Assembly: GCA_015062085.1 (NCBI GenBank)
Contig: SUVI01000153.1
Coordinates: forward strand, 1 to 8,493
Direction of reading: 5' to 3'
DNA: 8,493 nucleotides
Origin: Planctomycetaceae bacterium
GTDB lineage: Bacteria; Planctomycetota; Planctomycetia; Pirellulales; Thermoguttaceae
The notes beneath the pieces were generated by a model. That model worked only from the letters and a program-made list of their open reading frames with translations. It was not told the origin of the DNA and made no database searches. The translations under genes and the position numbers were made by a program. Shown in pieces: positions 8,300-8,493 of this stretch; position 1 is the first letter of the stretch; each line of letters starts with the position of its first letter.

Positions 8300-8493
8300 T
8301 TAGATCTCCGATTCCACTTTCTTCATGTATTCGAGGCTCTTCTTCGCGAGAGCTTCCGCGCCAGGCGTGTAGTCGAAGACCTCGACGCTGACCCAGCCGT
8401 CAAACTGCGTTTCCTTCAGAGCCTTGAACAGCGGGTGGAAATCCAGCTCGCCGAAACCGGGACCCTGGAGATTCGGGTCGTTGGCGTGGAAAT
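8300..8493 (-). CDS. Sugar-phosphate isomerase/epimerase, TIM-barrel (xylose-isomerase-like) family, C-terminal part
   Basis: Sixty-three complete codons and a TAA (8300-8302) are present; the rest of the gene lies beyond the right edge. The fragment reads FHANDPNLQGPGFGELDF, then HPLFKALKETQFDGWVSVEVFDY, and ends LAKKSLEYMKKVESEI. The family (AP endonuclease 2/xylose isomerase-like TIM barrels) uses a His-Asp pair and a late Glu as metal ligands. The H of FHAND and the E of VSVEVFD fit the last two barrel strands. Such proteins isomerise or epimerise sugars or related hydroxy-acids, but the family is large and the substrate cannot be told from this piece. The wording of the motif resembles the many planctomycete paralogues. 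It is convergent with proB and shares its terminator. Confidence 0.82.
   Translation of the reverse strand, partial: FHANDPNLQGPGFGELDFHPLFKALKETQFDGWVSVEVFDYTPGAEALAKKSLEYMKKVESEI

Overview
The window looks like ordinary chromosomal DNA of moderate GC content from a bacterium. The best guess is a member of the Planctomycetota or a related PVC lineage. This is inferred from the style of three proteins: a sugar-phosphate isomerase/epimerase ending with an HANDPN/GPGFGELDF signature, an archaeal-type (ApgM) phosphoglycerate mutase, and a glutamate 5-kinase with an LRQE leader. No marker gene settles the taxonomy.

Layout from left to right. (1) The 3' end of a cofactor-independent phosphoglycerate mutase gene lies on +, bases 2-403. 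(2) A 117-base convergent gap holds a two-part hairpin. (3) A very long gene on -, 521-4729, encodes a secreted BspA-like leucine-rich-repeat protein of 1402 residues with about 46 repeats of 23 residues. (4) A 246-base divergent intergenic region carries an extended -10 promoter for the repeat gene, an A7G6 homopolymer tract, a 10-base perfect palindrome and the leader of the next gene. (5) glgB, glycogen branching enzyme, lies on +, 4976-6949. (6) A 103-base gap contains a hairpin followed by a T-run. (7) proB, glutamate 5-kinase with a PUA domain, lies on +, 7053-8201. (8) A strong bidirectional terminator sits at 8232-8272. (9) The 3' end of a TIM-barrel sugar-phosphate isomerase/epimerase gene lies on -, 8300-8493.

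The metabolic genes cover lower glycolysis (ApgM), storage polyglucan synthesis (GlgB), the first step of proline synthesis (ProB) and sugar isomerisation. They do not form one pathway. glgB and proB share a strand and could be co-transcribed, but the hairpin between them argues for at least partial separation.

The most distinctive element is the repeat protein. Its 23-residue repeats fall into five blocks, and each block opens with a recurrent non-LRR module of the form DG..L...P....G.Y.IP.GV..I. Its start must be moved 16 codons inside the longest reading frame, because the upstream ATG overlaps the predicted -10 box while the internal ATG has a perfect AGGAGG. I see no CRISPR array, tRNA, rRNA, insertion sequence, phage gene or recognisable defence system. 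Nothing here supports a wholly new multi-gene system.
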